DNA of 64,000 nucleotides, taken from assembly GCF_001742225.1 (NCBI RefSeq), contig NZ_CP017075.1, forward strand, positions 3,316,001 through 3,380,000. Direction: 5' to 3'. A program made the translations under genes and the position numbers. The notes under the pieces were generated by a model that made no database searches, was not told the DNA's origin, and saw only the letters and a program-made list of their open reading frames with translations. This document shows positions 1-9,406 of this stretch, piece by piece (position 1 is the stretch's first letter; the number at the start of each line of letters is the position of its first letter). Origin of the DNA: Novosphingobium resinovorum (GTDB lineage: Bacteria > Pseudomonadota > Alphaproteobacteria > Sphingomonadales > Sphingomonadaceae).

Positions 1-1
1 C

Positions 2-412
2 GCCCCGGCTCCGCCGCCGGTGCAGACTGTGATCACTCCGCCCCCGGCTCCGCCGGTGGTGATCCAGACCGCAGCGCCGCCGCCGGCTCCGCCGCCGCCG
101 CCGCCCGGTCCGTCTAAGGCTCGCGGCGTCAAGCCGAAGGGCCAGGGCAGCTGGGCCGCCCGCATTCAGTCGAACTATCCGACCCGCGCTGCTCGTGAAG
201 AGCGCGAAGGCCGCGTCGGTGTTCGCGTGACTGTCGGTGGCGACGGTAAGGTTTCGGCCTGTTCCGTTTCCGCTTCGAGCGGCAGCCCGGATCTGGATGA
301 GGCCGCTTGCGACGGTATGCAGCGCTACGCGCGCTTCGACCCGGCGCTCGATGCGGACGGCAACCCGATCTCGTCGTCGTACTCGACCGCGATCGTGTAC
401 AAGCTCAACTAA
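2..412 (+). CDS. tonB: TonB C-terminal domain protein, 5' truncated by window edge
   Basis: Energy transducer that couples the inner-membrane proton-motive force, through ExbB/ExbD, to TonB-dependent outer-membrane receptors. The reading frame is open to the window edge, so the N-terminal membrane anchor is missing. What remains is a proline-rich periplasmic spacer (runs of PAPP and PPPPPP over the first ~35 residues) and a C-terminal TonB domain with the pattern YPTRAAREEREGRVGVRVTV, typical of the TonB family. The stop is 80 bp before exbB, followed by two exbD genes, so this is the first part of a TonB-system operon. An internal GTG at 20 is not the real start because the proline-rich frame continues upstream of it. 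Confidence 0.9.
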   Translation, partial: APAPPPVQTVITPPPAPPVVIQTAAPPPAPPPPPPGPSKARGVKPKGQGSWAARIQSNYPTRAAREEREGRVGVRVTVGGDGKVSACSVSASSGSPDLDEAACDGMQRYARFDPALDADGNPISSSYSTAIVYKLN

Positions 413-492
413 TCTCCAAGGGATCGGTTCAGGTCATTGGGTAATTCGACCGCTCCGATCACATCCTGCATTCTTCTTGAGAGGTAACTCGC

Positions 493-1257
493 ATGCTTAT
501 CGTTGACATCCTTGCCGCCGCGGGCGCGCCGCAGAACAAGTTCGGCTTCGCCGAAGCGCTTCAGCAGGGCGGTTTCATCGCTTACGCGACCGTGATCATC
601 CTGGGCATCATGTCCTTCGGTTCGTTCTACATCCTGTTCACCAAGTGGTTCGAGCAGTCGAAGATCCTGCGCCAGTTCAACGCGATCCGCACGACCTTCT
701 GGAAGGCTCCGACCCTGCGTGAAGGCGCTGCCAAGCTCGAGAAGAACAGCGCATGGCGCCAGCTCGTCGAAGACGGCATCGCCGCTGAAGACCAGCACTC
801 GAAGATGACCGACTCGCTTGAAGCCCACGACTGGCTGCACGGTTCGCTGTCGCGTTCGGAAGCGACCATCAACGCTCGCCTCTCCGGCGGCCTGCCCTTC
901 CTCGCCACCGTCGGTGCGACCTCGCCGTTCATCGGTCTGTTCGGTACCGTCGTCGGCATCTACCGCGCACTGATCGCGATCGGTCTCGCCGGTTCGGCCT
1001 CGATCGACAAGGTCGCGGGTCCGGTCGGTGAAGCGCTGATCATGACCGCGCTCGGTCTGCTCGTCGCCGTTCCGGCCGTGCTTGCCTACAACTACCTGCA
1101 GTCGCGCAACAAGCGTATTGCCGAACTGCTGACCGGCTTCTCGAACGACATTCTCGCGAACATCAACTCGAAGGGCGCCATCAAGCCGACCGTCGCTGTC
1201 GCGGCCAAGGCTGCTCCGGCCCCCGCCAAGCCGGCTGCCGCTCCCGCCAAGCCGTAA
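493..1257 (+). CDS. exbB: ExbB/TolQ/MotA-family proton channel protein
   Basis: Inner-membrane component of the TonB energising complex, 254 aa. A hydrophobic segment lies at about residues 25-50, and two further segments at about 130-155 and 175-200 follow the family pattern (GLFGTVVGIYRAL, then PVGEALIMTALGLLVAVPAV). The C-terminus is an Ala/Pro/Lys-rich tail (about 20 residues) not needed for the fold. A purine-rich ribosome-binding site (GAGAGG) precedes the ATG. It sits between tonB and two exbD genes, which fixes ExbB rather than TolQ. A hairpin follows in the 132-bp gap before exbD. Confidence 0.93.
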   Translation: MLIVDILAAAGAPQNKFGFAEALQQGGFIAYATVIILGIMSFGSFYILFTKWFEQSKILRQFNAIRTTFWKAPTLREGAAKLEKNSAWRQLVEDGIAAEDQHSKMTDSLEAHDWLHGSLSRSEATINARLSGGLPFLATVGATSPFIGLFGTVVGIYRALIAIGLAGSASIDKVAGPVGEALIMTALGLLVAVPAVLAYNYLQSRNKRIAELLTGFSNDILANINSKGAIKPTVAVAAKAAPAPAKPAAAPAKP

Positions 1258-1273
1258 GAGCACGGGGAACGAA

Positions 1274-1300
1274 GCGGATCGGCTCATTGACCCGATCCGC
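1274..1300 (+). other. Intercistronic stem-loop between exbB and exbD
   Basis: Perfect 9-bp inverted repeat (GCGGATCGG / CCGATCCGC) with a 9-nt loop and no T-run. It may act as an mRNA-stabilising or attenuating hairpin that sets ExbB:ExbD stoichiometry. The structure is seen in the sequence; the function is inferred. Confidence 0.4.
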
Positions 1301-1389
1301 CCCCGTCGGGGTCAAGAAGAAGGCGGCGGCTCGAAGCATGCGAGAAGTCGCTGCCGACCCCCAGGCAACGCAAGGATTAGGATAAGACT

Positions 1390-1920
1390 ATGGCGATATC
1401 CACGGGCGGAGGCGGTGCAGAGACACCGATGTCCGACATCAACACGACGCCGCTCGTCGACGTCATGCTGGTGCTGCTCATCATCTTCCTGATCGCGGTT
1501 CCGGTCGCGATTCAGACGATCGAGAAGCTGCGCATTCCCGTCATCGTAGCGCAGGAGTCGAAGGACAAGGTGGAGAATCTCCTCCTTACCGTCTCGACCA
1601 CCGACGCTTCGGGCAAGAGCGCGGGCGAACCCGGTTTCCAGGGTGCGAACCGCGGCGGTGAATGCCGCATCTACATCAACAACGTGACGCCGGTGACTTC
1701 CGAGGAACTGCGCGACCAGGCCTTCAAGCGTCTTGACGCGATCGTGAAGCGCGAAGGTGGTCCGCAGGCTCTCATGGCAAACCCGGATCTCATCCCGCAG
1801 GTCCACATTCGTGGTGACGTCGAATCGCCTTGGCGCTGCGTCGCCGGTGCGATCTACAACGTCCAGATTTCGGGTTATCCGACGGTTGGCTTCATCACCA
1901 ACCCGATCGATCCTAACTGA
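1390..1920 (+). CDS. exbD: ExbD/TolR-family biopolymer transporter (first copy)
   Basis: Single-pass inner-membrane protein with a periplasmic domain that works with ExbB to harness protons for TonB. 176 aa. The signature before and in the membrane helix, MSDINTTPLVDVMLVLLIIF, carries the functional Asp of the family. The periplasmic part is longer than in usual ExbD proteins (~140 aa) and holds two cysteines (in GGEC and WRC) that could form a disulfide. Twenty-five bp separate it from the second exbD. Confidence 0.92.
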   Translation: MAISTGGGGAETPMSDINTTPLVDVMLVLLIIFLIAVPVAIQTIEKLRIPVIVAQESKDKVENLLLTVSTTDASGKSAGEPGFQGANRGGECRIYINNVTPVTSEELRDQAFKRLDAIVKREGGPQALMANPDLIPQVHIRGDVESPWRCVAGAIYNVQISGYPTVGFITNPIDPN

Positions 1921-1945
1921 CGCGCGGGAACAGGAGTAACATCTC

Positions 1946-2380
1946 ATGGCAATGTCAGCAGGCAAGTCTGATGGCGAGCCGATGATGGAGATGAACACGA
2001 CGCCGTTGATCGACGTCATGCTCTGCCTCCTCATCATGTTCATCATGTCCATCCCGGTTGCGACGCACTCGATCGATATCGATCTGCCCGTCGCGACCCC
2101 TCCGACGGACACTCCGCCTCCGATCGACCCCGTCAAGAACAAGATCGTGCTGACTCAGGACAGCAAGGTCATGTGGAACGGGACCCAGATCGATCAGGGG
2201 CGTCTGGTCCAGACGCTCGAAGCCACGACCCGCATGACCCCCGAGCCGGAACTTCAGTTCCAGCCCGAGCCGGAAGCCAGCTACGAGCTGTCGGCACAGG
2301 TTCTCGAGGTCATCAAGGCCTCGCAGGTCACGAAGTTCGGCTTCGTCGGCAACGAACAGTTCGCGACTTTCGGCAAGTAA
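1946..2380 (+). CDS. exbD: ExbD/TolR-family biopolymer transporter (second copy)
   Basis: Second ExbD paralogue, 144 aa. The membrane-helix signature (MNTTPLIDVMLCLLIMFIMS) again holds the conserved Asp. The periplasmic domain starts with a Pro/Thr-rich stretch (ATPPTDTPPPIDP). Together with the genes upstream this gives tonB-exbB-exbD1-exbD2, the arrangement known from Xanthomonas and common in sphingomonads. A strong terminator closes the operon just downstream. Confidence 0.92.
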   Translation: MAMSAGKSDGEPMMEMNTTPLIDVMLCLLIMFIMSIPVATHSIDIDLPVATPPTDTPPPIDPVKNKIVLTQDSKVMWNGTQIDQGRLVQTLEATTRMTPEPELQFQPEPEASYELSAQVLEVIKASQVTKFGFVGNEQFATFGK

Positions 2381-2420
2381 GCCGATCGTTCAAAGGCTGG
2401 TCCCGCAAGGGGCACCCAAA

Positions 2421-2447
2421 GGGGCGGAGCGATCCGCCCCTTTTTGT
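2421..2447 (+). terminator. Rho-independent terminator of the tonB-exb operon
   Basis: Perfect 8-bp stem GGGGCGGA / TCCGCCCC with a 4-nt loop (GCGA), followed by TTTTTGTTT. It lies between the convergent exbD and helicase genes. Confidence 0.85.
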
Positions 2448-2453
2448 TTGCCT

Positions 2454-4910
2454 TCAATCCTCGGCAGCAGGATCGATGCGCATGGCGACCGATGCCAGAC
2501 TCTCGGCCTCCAGCAACAGGTCGTCGTCGGCCGCACCGGACGGCAGGCTTTCCCGGCCGATCATCGAGAGCGCTGGCACCGAGAGCGGGCTGATCCGGTC
2601 AAGCATCACGTGGTCGATCTCCCGAGCAGCCCGGTCGAGCACGTCGGCCACGCGGGCCACATCGGTCATCCGGGCCCGCGCGTCGGCCCAGGCCGCCTCG
2701 ATCAGCAAGTGATCGGGCTCATACTTGCGCAGCACGTCGTAGATCAGATCCGTCGAGAACGTGACTTGTCGCCCGGACTTGCGCTTGCCGGGCTGCTGGC
2801 GCTCGACGAGCCCCGAGATCACCGCCACCTCGCGAAAGGCGCGGCGCAGCAAGTAGGATTGCTGGACCCAGTCGACGAACTCGTGAGTCAGGATATCGGG
2901 TGAAAGCAGCGCGGCCGGATCGTCCACCGCCTTAAGCCCCCAGACCACCAGCGTATAGTCGGTCGCGACGAAGCCCAGCGGGCCCAGCCCCTGGTCTTCC
3001 ATGCGCCGGGTGATCAGCATGCCGAGCGATTGATTCGCATTCCAGCCCTCGAATGTATAATAGCTGGTGTAGGCGAGGCCCCGATGCGGGAAGCTCTCCA
3101 CCAGCAACTGGCCGGGAGCCGGCAGGTGCGAGCGCCAGTCCTGAACTTCCAGCCATTCACGCACGTCGTCCGGGAACCGCGCCCATCCGGCCCGGTCCGC
3201 AAGCATCGTGCGCACCCGGTCGGCAAGATGCGTCGAGATCGGCATGCGCTGGCCCATGTAGCTGGGTATCGTCGCGGAGCGCTTCGCGGCGCGCACGATG
3301 AGTTCCAGATCCTTCAGCGCTTCGACTTCCAGGTCCATCCCGGCGAAGCGGAACGTATCGCCCGGCTCAAGACTGGCGCCGAAACCTTCTTCCACCTTGC
3401 CCAGCGAACGCCCGTTGCGAAAGCGCACGTCGAGCATCTCGGCATCGACGATGATCCCTGCATTGAGCCGGTGGCGCGCCGCATGTTCGGGATGGGTCAG
3501 TCGCCAGGTCCCGTCCCTGTCGCGCACGATGCGGCGGAAGCGGTCGTAGGCGCGCAGGGCATAGCCGCCGGTCGCGACGAATTCGAGGACGCGGGCGAAG
3601 ATCGTCTCGTCCACCCAGGCGTAGCTGAGTGATGAGCGTACCTCGGCGAGCAGAGCCTCCTCGCGAAACGGCCCTGCGCACGCCATCGCCATGACGTGCT
3701 GGGCGAGGACATCGAGGCCGCCGGGGCGGAAGGCGTCGCCATCGCGCTGGCCTTCGCGCACGGCCTCCTGCGCGGCGAAGGCCTCGAGGAATTCGAAGCG
3801 GTTGCCCGGTACCAGCATTGCCTCGCTGGGGCTGTCGAGCCGGTGGTTGGCGCGCCCGATCCGCTGCAGCAGGCGCGATGAGCCCTTGGGCGCACCCATC
3901 TGCACCACCAAGTCGATATCGCCCCAGTCGATGCCGAGGTCGAGGCTGGCGGTACAGACGAGAGCGCGCAACTTCCCGTCCGCCATCGCCGCCTCGACCT
4001 TGCGCCGTGCCTCGCGCGAAAGCGATCCGTGGTGGATGCCGATCGGCAGGTTGCCTTCGTTCGCGTCCCATAGTTCCTGGAAGATATATTCGGCAAGGAA
4101 GCGGGTGTTGGTGAACACGAGCGTGGTGCGATGGGCCTTGATCTGTTCGATGAGTTGGGGGATCGCCCAGGTCGCCGCATGTCCGCTCCAGGGAATGCGC
4201 TCTTCGCGTGGGAGCAGGATTTCGACCAGTGGATCAGCACCGGGTTCTCCTACGACCAGTTCGACGCTTTCGATCTCGCCCCAGGGGGCCAGCCATCCGC
4301 GATATTCGTCCGGATCGGCAAGGGTTGCCGAGAGCGCCGAGCGTTGGAGGTCCGGGGCCAGCGCCTGCAGCCGGGAGAGCGACAATGCCAGCAGGTCGCC
4401 GCGCTTGCCGGTAGCGAAGGCATGGACCTCGTCGATTACGACGCGTTTGAGGCTGGCGAACAGTTCCGGCGCTTCAGGATAGGATAGCAGCAGCGAAAGC
4501 GATTCGGGCGTGGTCAGGAGGATATGTGGCGGCCGCGCGCGCTGCCGGGCCTTGCGGTCGGATGGCGTGTCGCCGCTGCGGGTTTCGATGCGAAGCGGCA
4601 GGCCCATCTCCTCGACGGGCGTGAGAAGGTTGCGCTGCACGTCGGTCGCCAGCGCCTTCAGTGGCGATACGTAGAGTGTGTGGAGCCCCTCGGGCGATTT
4701 TCCGGGTCCGAGGCGAGAGGGACAGAACGCCGCGAGCGTCGGCAGGAAGCCGGAGAGCGTCTTGCCCGCACCGGTATCAGCGACGAGCAGCGCGTGGTGC
4801 CCCCGATCCGCTGCGGCGAGCATCTCCTGCTGGTGGCTGCGCACCTGCCAACCGCGCGAATCGAACCATGCCGCGATCTCCGACGGCACGGGGGAAGGGG
4901 GCGTTGTCAT
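2454..4910 (-). CDS. Ligase-associated DNA damage response DEXH-box helicase (Lhr-like)
   Basis: ATP-dependent DNA helicase of the Lhr-related group that in many bacteria is coupled to an ATP-dependent DNA ligase and an exonuclease for DNA repair. 818 aa from the ATG at 4910 (MTTPPSPVPSEIAAW); in-frame ATGs exist upstream, but family members start here. Motifs: Q-motif-like GWQVRSHQQ, Walker A DTGAGKT (about residue 45), DEVH box (VVIDEVHAF), and helicase motif VI QRIGRANHR. The usual partner genes (ligD-like ligase, exonuclease) are not in the neighbouring sequence. The gene converges on the tonB operon. Confidence 0.85.
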   Translation of the reverse strand: MTTPPSPVPSEIAAWFDSRGWQVRSHQQEMLAAADRGHHALLVADTGAGKTLSGFLPTLAAFCPSRLGPGKSPEGLHTLYVSPLKALATDVQRNLLTPVEEMGLPLRIETRSGDTPSDRKARQRARPPHILLTTPESLSLLLSYPEAPELFASLKRVVIDEVHAFATGKRGDLLALSLSRLQALAPDLQRSALSATLADPDEYRGWLAPWGEIESVELVVGEPGADPLVEILLPREERIPWSGHAATWAIPQLIEQIKAHRTTLVFTNTRFLAEYIFQELWDANEGNLPIGIHHGSLSREARRKVEAAMADGKLRALVCTASLDLGIDWGDIDLVVQMGAPKGSSRLLQRIGRANHRLDSPSEAMLVPGNRFEFLEAFAAQEAVREGQRDGDAFRPGGLDVLAQHVMAMACAGPFREEALLAEVRSSLSYAWVDETIFARVLEFVATGGYALRAYDRFRRIVRDRDGTWRLTHPEHAARHRLNAGIIVDAEMLDVRFRNGRSLGKVEEGFGASLEPGDTFRFAGMDLEVEALKDLELIVRAAKRSATIPSYMGQRMPISTHLADRVRTMLADRAGWARFPDDVREWLEVQDWRSHLPAPGQLLVESFPHRGLAYTSYYTFEGWNANQSLGMLITRRMEDQGLGPLGFVATDYTLVVWGLKAVDDPAALLSPDILTHEFVDWVQQSYLLRRAFREVAVISGLVERQQPGKRKSGRQVTFSTDLIYDVLRKYEPDHLLIEAAWADARARMTDVARVADVLDRAAREIDHVMLDRISPLSVPALSMIGRESLPSGAADDDLLLEAESLASVAMRIDPAAED

Positions 4911-4989
4911 TGCGCGCATCGAGGGGAGCATATCGGCACTCCGGGATAAAAGCACCGCAGTGGATGCAGTTTCACGGCGCTCGAAGCGG

Positions 4990-6408
4990 CTATGCCCTTG
5001 CCGTTCCGGCCAGTCCCGAAGCGGCGAGCTGGCCGTCGATCTGGTCCAGCAGGCGTTGCAGGCCCGCCTGCGTATCGCTTTCGGCTCGGGCGGTCAGTGC
5101 GGCCTGCGTGTTCGATGCGCGCAGGAGCCACCAGCCGTCCGGCGTATCGACGCGGACGCCATCGATCGCATCGACCCGGGCACCTGCCAGCGCAAGCCGC
5201 TGCATGACCTCCTCGACCACCGCGAACTTGCGCGCATCGTCGGCCGGGAAGCGCAATTCCGGCGTGCTGATCAGCGCGGGCGTGGCGTCGCGGAGCGCGG
5301 CAACGCTCGATTCCAGCCGGGCTGTGGCGGCAATCAACCGCAGCGCGGCGTAGAGGCCGTCGTCGAAGCCGAACCAGTCATCGGCGAAAAAGAAATGGCC
5401 GCTCGTCTCGCCTCCCAGCAATGCACCGCTGCGCTTCATCCTCGCCTTGATGTGCGAGTGGCCTGCCGGCGCCATCTCGGTCCGGCCGCCGAGGGCGCGG
5501 ACCCCTTCGAAAACCGTGCGCGAGGCCTTTACGTCCGCGATTACGCCTGCGCCGGGGCGGCGTGCCAACAGGTCACGCGCGAAGATCAGGAGGAGCCGGT
5601 CGGCGTCCAGCACCCGACCCGTTCCATCGACGACACCGATTCGGTCGGCGTCGCCATCGAAAGCTAGTCCGAAGTCGAGGTTCTTCGCCGCGACCAGCCT
5701 GCGCAAGTCTGAGAGATTGGCGTCGATCGTAGGGTCCGGGTGGTGATTGGGGAACCGCCCGTCCACTTCGGAGAAAAGCAGATGATGTTCGCCCGGCAAT
5801 TGCGAGATCAGACGTTCCAGAGCAGGGCCAGCCGCGCCGTTACCCGCGTCCCAGCCGACCCGAAGCCGAGAAAGATGGTTTCCATCGCAACCGGCCAGCC
5901 CCTCGAGCAGTCGGGTGACGTAAGCCGGAAGAACGTCGCGTTCCTCGATGTGGCCGCGATTTTCCGCAGCGGGGAGATCGCCGGCTGCAGCCATGCTGCC
6001 CAGCCGGACGATGTCGGCACCAAAGAACGGCGCCCCCGCAAGTACCAGCTTGAAGCCGTTGTGATCGGCGGGATTGTGGCTGCCAGTTACCTGAATGCCG
6101 CCCTCCACCTCTGGAATTGAGGCTTCAGCGAAATAGAGCATGGGGGTCGGCCCAAGACCGATGCGGATGACGTTCACGCCCGCATCGGAAAGGCCATCGA
6201 CCAGAGCCTGTTCGAGCGCGGGTGAACTCAGCCGGCCATCGCGTCCGACCACGACGCCGGCCCCTCTTCCCATAATGGCCCCGAAACTGCGCCCCAGCGC
6301 ATAGGCGTCCGTTTCGAACAGCGTCATGCCGAAGATGCCGCGGATGTCGTATTCACGCAGGATACTGGGATCGAAGCGGTGCGACAGGGTGGGCGTCGGC
6401 TCTGTCAT
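4990..6408 (-). CDS. pgmG: Phosphomannomutase/phosphoglucomutase
   Basis: Interconverts hexose-6-phosphates and hexose-1-phosphates (mannose and/or glucose) for nucleotide-sugar, LPS and exopolysaccharide synthesis. 472 aa. The catalytic phosphoserine loop TGSHNP has its Ser at about 110, the metal loop DGDADR lies at 251-256, and the sugar-binding loop GGETSGHFFF follows, in alpha-D-phosphohexomutase order. The ATG at 6408 starts MTEPTPTLSHRFDP; the frame stays open to 8127, but that extension is only the antisense shadow of prfC. The name follows the sphingomonad PgmG enzyme; mannose versus glucose preference cannot be read here. Confidence 0.88.
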   Translation of the reverse strand: MTEPTPTLSHRFDPSILREYDIRGIFGMTLFETDAYALGRSFGAIMGRGAGVVVGRDGRLSSPALEQALVDGLSDAGVNVIRIGLGPTPMLYFAEASIPEVEGGIQVTGSHNPADHNGFKLVLAGAPFFGADIVRLGSMAAAGDLPAAENRGHIEERDVLPAYVTRLLEGLAGCDGNHLSRLRVGWDAGNGAAGPALERLISQLPGEHHLLFSEVDGRFPNHHPDPTIDANLSDLRRLVAAKNLDFGLAFDGDADRIGVVDGTGRVLDADRLLLIFARDLLARRPGAGVIADVKASRTVFEGVRALGGRTEMAPAGHSHIKARMKRSGALLGGETSGHFFFADDWFGFDDGLYAALRLIAATARLESSVAALRDATPALISTPELRFPADDARKFAVVEEVMQRLALAGARVDAIDGVRVDTPDGWWLLRASNTQAALTARAESDTQAGLQRLLDQIDGQLAASGLAGTARA

Positions 6409-6561
6409 GGTCGTTCTCTTGTTCGGGCGAACGTTGCGGTCACCTTTGTAGCCACCTTTAGCGCATAGCCCGCGCAGGCCAACTGTCGCCGCCCCGATCC
6501 GCGACACGCACCTGGGCGGCGGGACTTTCCTTCTCGCCCCCAGCCCACTAATAGCGCGCCG

Positions 6562-8097
6562 ATGAGCACTTCGCCCCACCAGTCCCGCCGTACCTTCGCG
6601 ATCATCTCGCATCCTGACGCGGGCAAGACCACGCTGACCGAGAAGCTGCTGCTGCAAGGCGGCGCGATTCACCTTGCCGGGCAGGTGAAGGCGCGCGGTG
6701 CAGCGCGGCGGGCGCGCTCGGACTGGATGAAGATCGAGCAGCAGCGCGGCATTTCCGTGACCAGCTCGGTCATGACTTTCGAGCGGGACGGGATCACCTT
6801 CAATTTGCTCGATACGCCGGGTCACGAGGATTTCTCGGAAGACACCTACCGCACGCTCACTGCGGTCGATTCGGCGATCATGGTGATCGATGCCGCCAAG
6901 GGCATCGAGCCGCAGACCCGCAAGCTGTTCGAAGTCTGCCGCTTGCGCTCGGTGCCGATCATCACCTTCATCAACAAGGTGGATCGTGAAGGCCGCGCCT
7001 GTTTCGATCTGCTCGACGAAGTGGCGGACATGCTGGCGCTCGACGTGTGCCCAATGTCCTGGCCGGTCGGCATGGGCGGCGTGTTCGAGGGCATCCTCGA
7101 CCTCGCCAGCGGCGGCATCAGTCGCCCTGAGGGTGCCTCCAAGGAATTTCTCGGCAAGATCGACAAGGGTGCGGCGCTGCCGGACGCCGTCGCCGAGGAG
7201 CTGGAACTCGCGCAGGCCGGCTATCCGGAATTCGATGTCGAGGCCTACCGCGCGGGCGACCTGACGCCGGTTTACTTTGGCTCGGCGCTCAAGAACTTCG
7301 GCGTCATGGAACTGATCGACGCGATCTCGCGTCACGCTCCGCCGCCGCGGCCGCAGCCGTCGGACCAGGGCACGATCGAACCGGACAACAAGGAAGTCAC
7401 GGGCTTCATCTTCAAGGTGCAGGCCAACATGGACCCGATGCACCGCGACCGCATCGCTTTCATGCGGCTCGTTTCGGGCACCTTCAAGCGCGGCATGAAG
7501 CTGACGCCCTCGGGCCTCGGCAAGCCGATCGCGGTGCACTCGCCGATCCTGTTCTTCGCGCAGGACCGCGAGATCGCGGACAATGCCGAGCCTGGCGACA
7601 TCATCGGCATTCCCAACCACGGCACCCTGCGCGTTGGCGATACGCTGTCCGAGAAGAACGACGTGCGCTTCGTCGGCTTGCCCAACTTCGCCCCGGAAAT
7701 CCTGCGCCGCGTGGCGCTCAAGGATCCCACCAAGACCAAGCAGCTGCGCAAGGCGCTTGATGACCTTTCCGAAGAAGGCGTCATTCAGGTGTTCTACCCG
7801 GAGATCGGCTCGCAGTGGATCGTCGGCGTCGTCGGCCAGCTGCAGCTCGACGTGCTGATCAGCCGCCTGGAAGCCGAGTACAAGGTGGAGGCAGTACTGG
7901 AAGGTTCGCCGTTCGACACCGCCCGCTGGCTCAAGGGCGACGACAAGGCGCTGCGCGACTTCGGCGAGTTCAACAAGATGAACCTGGCCAAGGACCGTGA
8001 CGGCGACCCGGTGTTCATGGCCCGATCGGCCTGGGATGTGAGCTACCAGCAGGAGCGCAATCCCGAGCTGACTTTCAGCGCGACCAAGGAACGTTGA
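6562..8097 (+). CDS. prfC: Peptide chain release factor 3 (RF3)
   Basis: Translational GTPase that recycles class I release factors from the ribosome after termination. 511 aa, close to the usual 520-530. G1 loop HPDAGKTT lies at about residues 17-24, G2 region RGISVTSSVMTF, G3 DTPGHEDF at about 87-94, G4 NKVD at about 138. The sequence RSDWMKIEQQRGISV distinguishes RF3 from EF-G. Divergent from pgmG across a 153-bp gap. Confidence 0.95.
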   Translation: MSTSPHQSRRTFAIISHPDAGKTTLTEKLLLQGGAIHLAGQVKARGAARRARSDWMKIEQQRGISVTSSVMTFERDGITFNLLDTPGHEDFSEDTYRTLTAVDSAIMVIDAAKGIEPQTRKLFEVCRLRSVPIITFINKVDREGRACFDLLDEVADMLALDVCPMSWPVGMGGVFEGILDLASGGISRPEGASKEFLGKIDKGAALPDAVAEELELAQAGYPEFDVEAYRAGDLTPVYFGSALKNFGVMELIDAISRHAPPPRPQPSDQGTIEPDNKEVTGFIFKVQANMDPMHRDRIAFMRLVSGTFKRGMKLTPSGLGKPIAVHSPILFFAQDREIADNAEPGDIIGIPNHGTLRVGDTLSEKNDVRFVGLPNFAPEILRRVALKDPTKTKQLRKALDDLSEEGVIQVFYPEIGSQWIVGVVGQLQLDVLISRLEAEYKVEAVLEGSPFDTARWLKGDDKALRDFGEFNKMNLAKDRDGDPVFMARSAWDVSYQQERNPELTFSATKER

Positions 8098-8186
8098 GGG
8101 GCGCCTGATCGCACCATAACGGTTCACGCAGGAACCTGACGGCGCTCCGGCGGATTGCTACACAGGCCAATCGCCGGAGCCGCTCG

Positions 8187-8891
8187 TTGCAGATCAAGTT
8201 CGCCAGTTACAACATCCACAAGGCTGTCGGCCTCGACCGGCGGCGCGATCCCGAGCGCATCCTGACCGTGCTCAAGGAGATCGACGCCGACGTCGTCGCG
8301 CTGCAGGAAGTCGATCGCCGCTATGGCCGCCGCATGGCGGTGCTGCCGCTCGAGGCGATCCATGCCGCTACCGATTACGTCGCTGTTCCCATGTCGATGA
8401 AGCCGGACAGCCTCGGCTGGCATGGCAATGCGATCCTCGTGCGCAAAGGTATCGACATCGTCGAGGCGGCGCCGGTGCCGCTGCCGGTGCTGGAGCCGCG
8501 CGGGGCCGTGCGGGCGGACCTCCTGATCGAGGGCAGGCGCCTGCGGGTAGTTGGCATGCACCTGGATCTCTCGGGCATCCGCCGGCGGCATCAGGTTCGT
8601 TCGGTGCTATCCCACTGCGCCGACTGCGCCGAGCGCGTGCCGACCGTGATGATGGGCGACCTCAATGAATGGGCGCAGCGCGGCGGATGCCTTCGTGAAT
8701 TCGGCGTGGGCTGGCAGGTGCTGGCGCCGGGCCGGAGCTTTCCGTCCCGGCGGCCGATGGCACTGCTCGATCGGATCGTCGTGTCCGCCGAGTGGGAAGT
8801 TGTGGGAACCAATGTGCATCACAGCCCGTTGTCGGCGATAGGCTCCGACCATCTCCCGGTCTGTGCCTCGCTTGTGTTGCCTAAAATTTAG
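8187..8891 (+). CDS. Endonuclease/exonuclease/phosphatase (EEP) family protein
   Basis: Probable metal-dependent phosphodiesterase or phosphatase of the EEP superfamily; the substrate is unknown. 234 aa. The N-terminus FASYNIHKAVGLD holds the Asn ligand, VVALQEVD the metal-binding Glu, MMGDLNEW the catalytic Asp/Asn pair, and the C-terminal GSDHLPV the catalytic His. All core EEP motifs are present. The start is a TTG at 8187, preceded by GGAG; no closer ATG fits the conserved N-terminus. Confidence 0.8.
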   Translation: MQIKFASYNIHKAVGLDRRRDPERILTVLKEIDADVVALQEVDRRYGRRMAVLPLEAIHAATDYVAVPMSMKPDSLGWHGNAILVRKGIDIVEAAPVPLPVLEPRGAVRADLLIEGRRLRVVGMHLDLSGIRRRHQVRSVLSHCADCAERVPTVMMGDLNEWAQRGGCLREFGVGWQVLAPGRSFPSRRPMALLDRIVVSAEWEVVGTNVHHSPLSAIGSDHLPVCASLVLPKI

Positions 8892-8958
8892 GCAACTGCC
8901 CATGAATCGGGCGACGTTGCGTGCTTCCGGCGCGATCTACGGTTTATCCACCTGTTGA

Positions 8959-8980
8959 ATCAGCACTGATTCTTGCTGAT
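8959..8980. promoter_or_regulatory. Inverted repeat upstream of the glnK sigma-54 promoter
   Basis: Perfect 7-bp inverted repeat ATCAGCA-N8-TGCTGAT ending 8 bp before the -24 element. Its half-sites do not match the usual NtrC consensus and it is unusually close to the promoter, so it is offered only as a candidate regulator site. Confidence 0.3.
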
Positions 8981-8988
8981 CGGTAAAT

Positions 8989-9004
8989 TGGCACACCCCT
9001 TGCT
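8989..9004 (+). promoter_or_regulatory. Sigma-54 (RpoN) promoter for glnK-amtB
   Basis: TGGCAC-N5-TTGCT matches the -24/-12 consensus of sigma-54 promoters essentially perfectly and lies 50 bp before the glnK start. Such promoters need an NtrC-type activator, so this operon is very likely induced by nitrogen limitation. Confidence 0.9.
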
Positions 9005-9041
9005 TAGTATCCTGTTAGCCGGCGCTGGGGCCGGTGGCTAA

Positions 9042-9392
<351 letters not shown>

Positions 9393-9406
9393 GGGGAGCT
9401 TTCACG

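Noticed and set aside
6409..8127. Minus-strand open frame continuous with pgmG, extending to 8127
   Set aside because: It is antisense to prfC, Arg/His/Asp-rich and without family motifs; pgmG starts at 6408 with a normal N-terminus.
8959..8980. Canonical NtrC enhancer site
   Set aside because: Half-sites and spacing do not fit the NtrC consensus, and it nearly touches the -24 element; listed only as a candidate inverted repeat.
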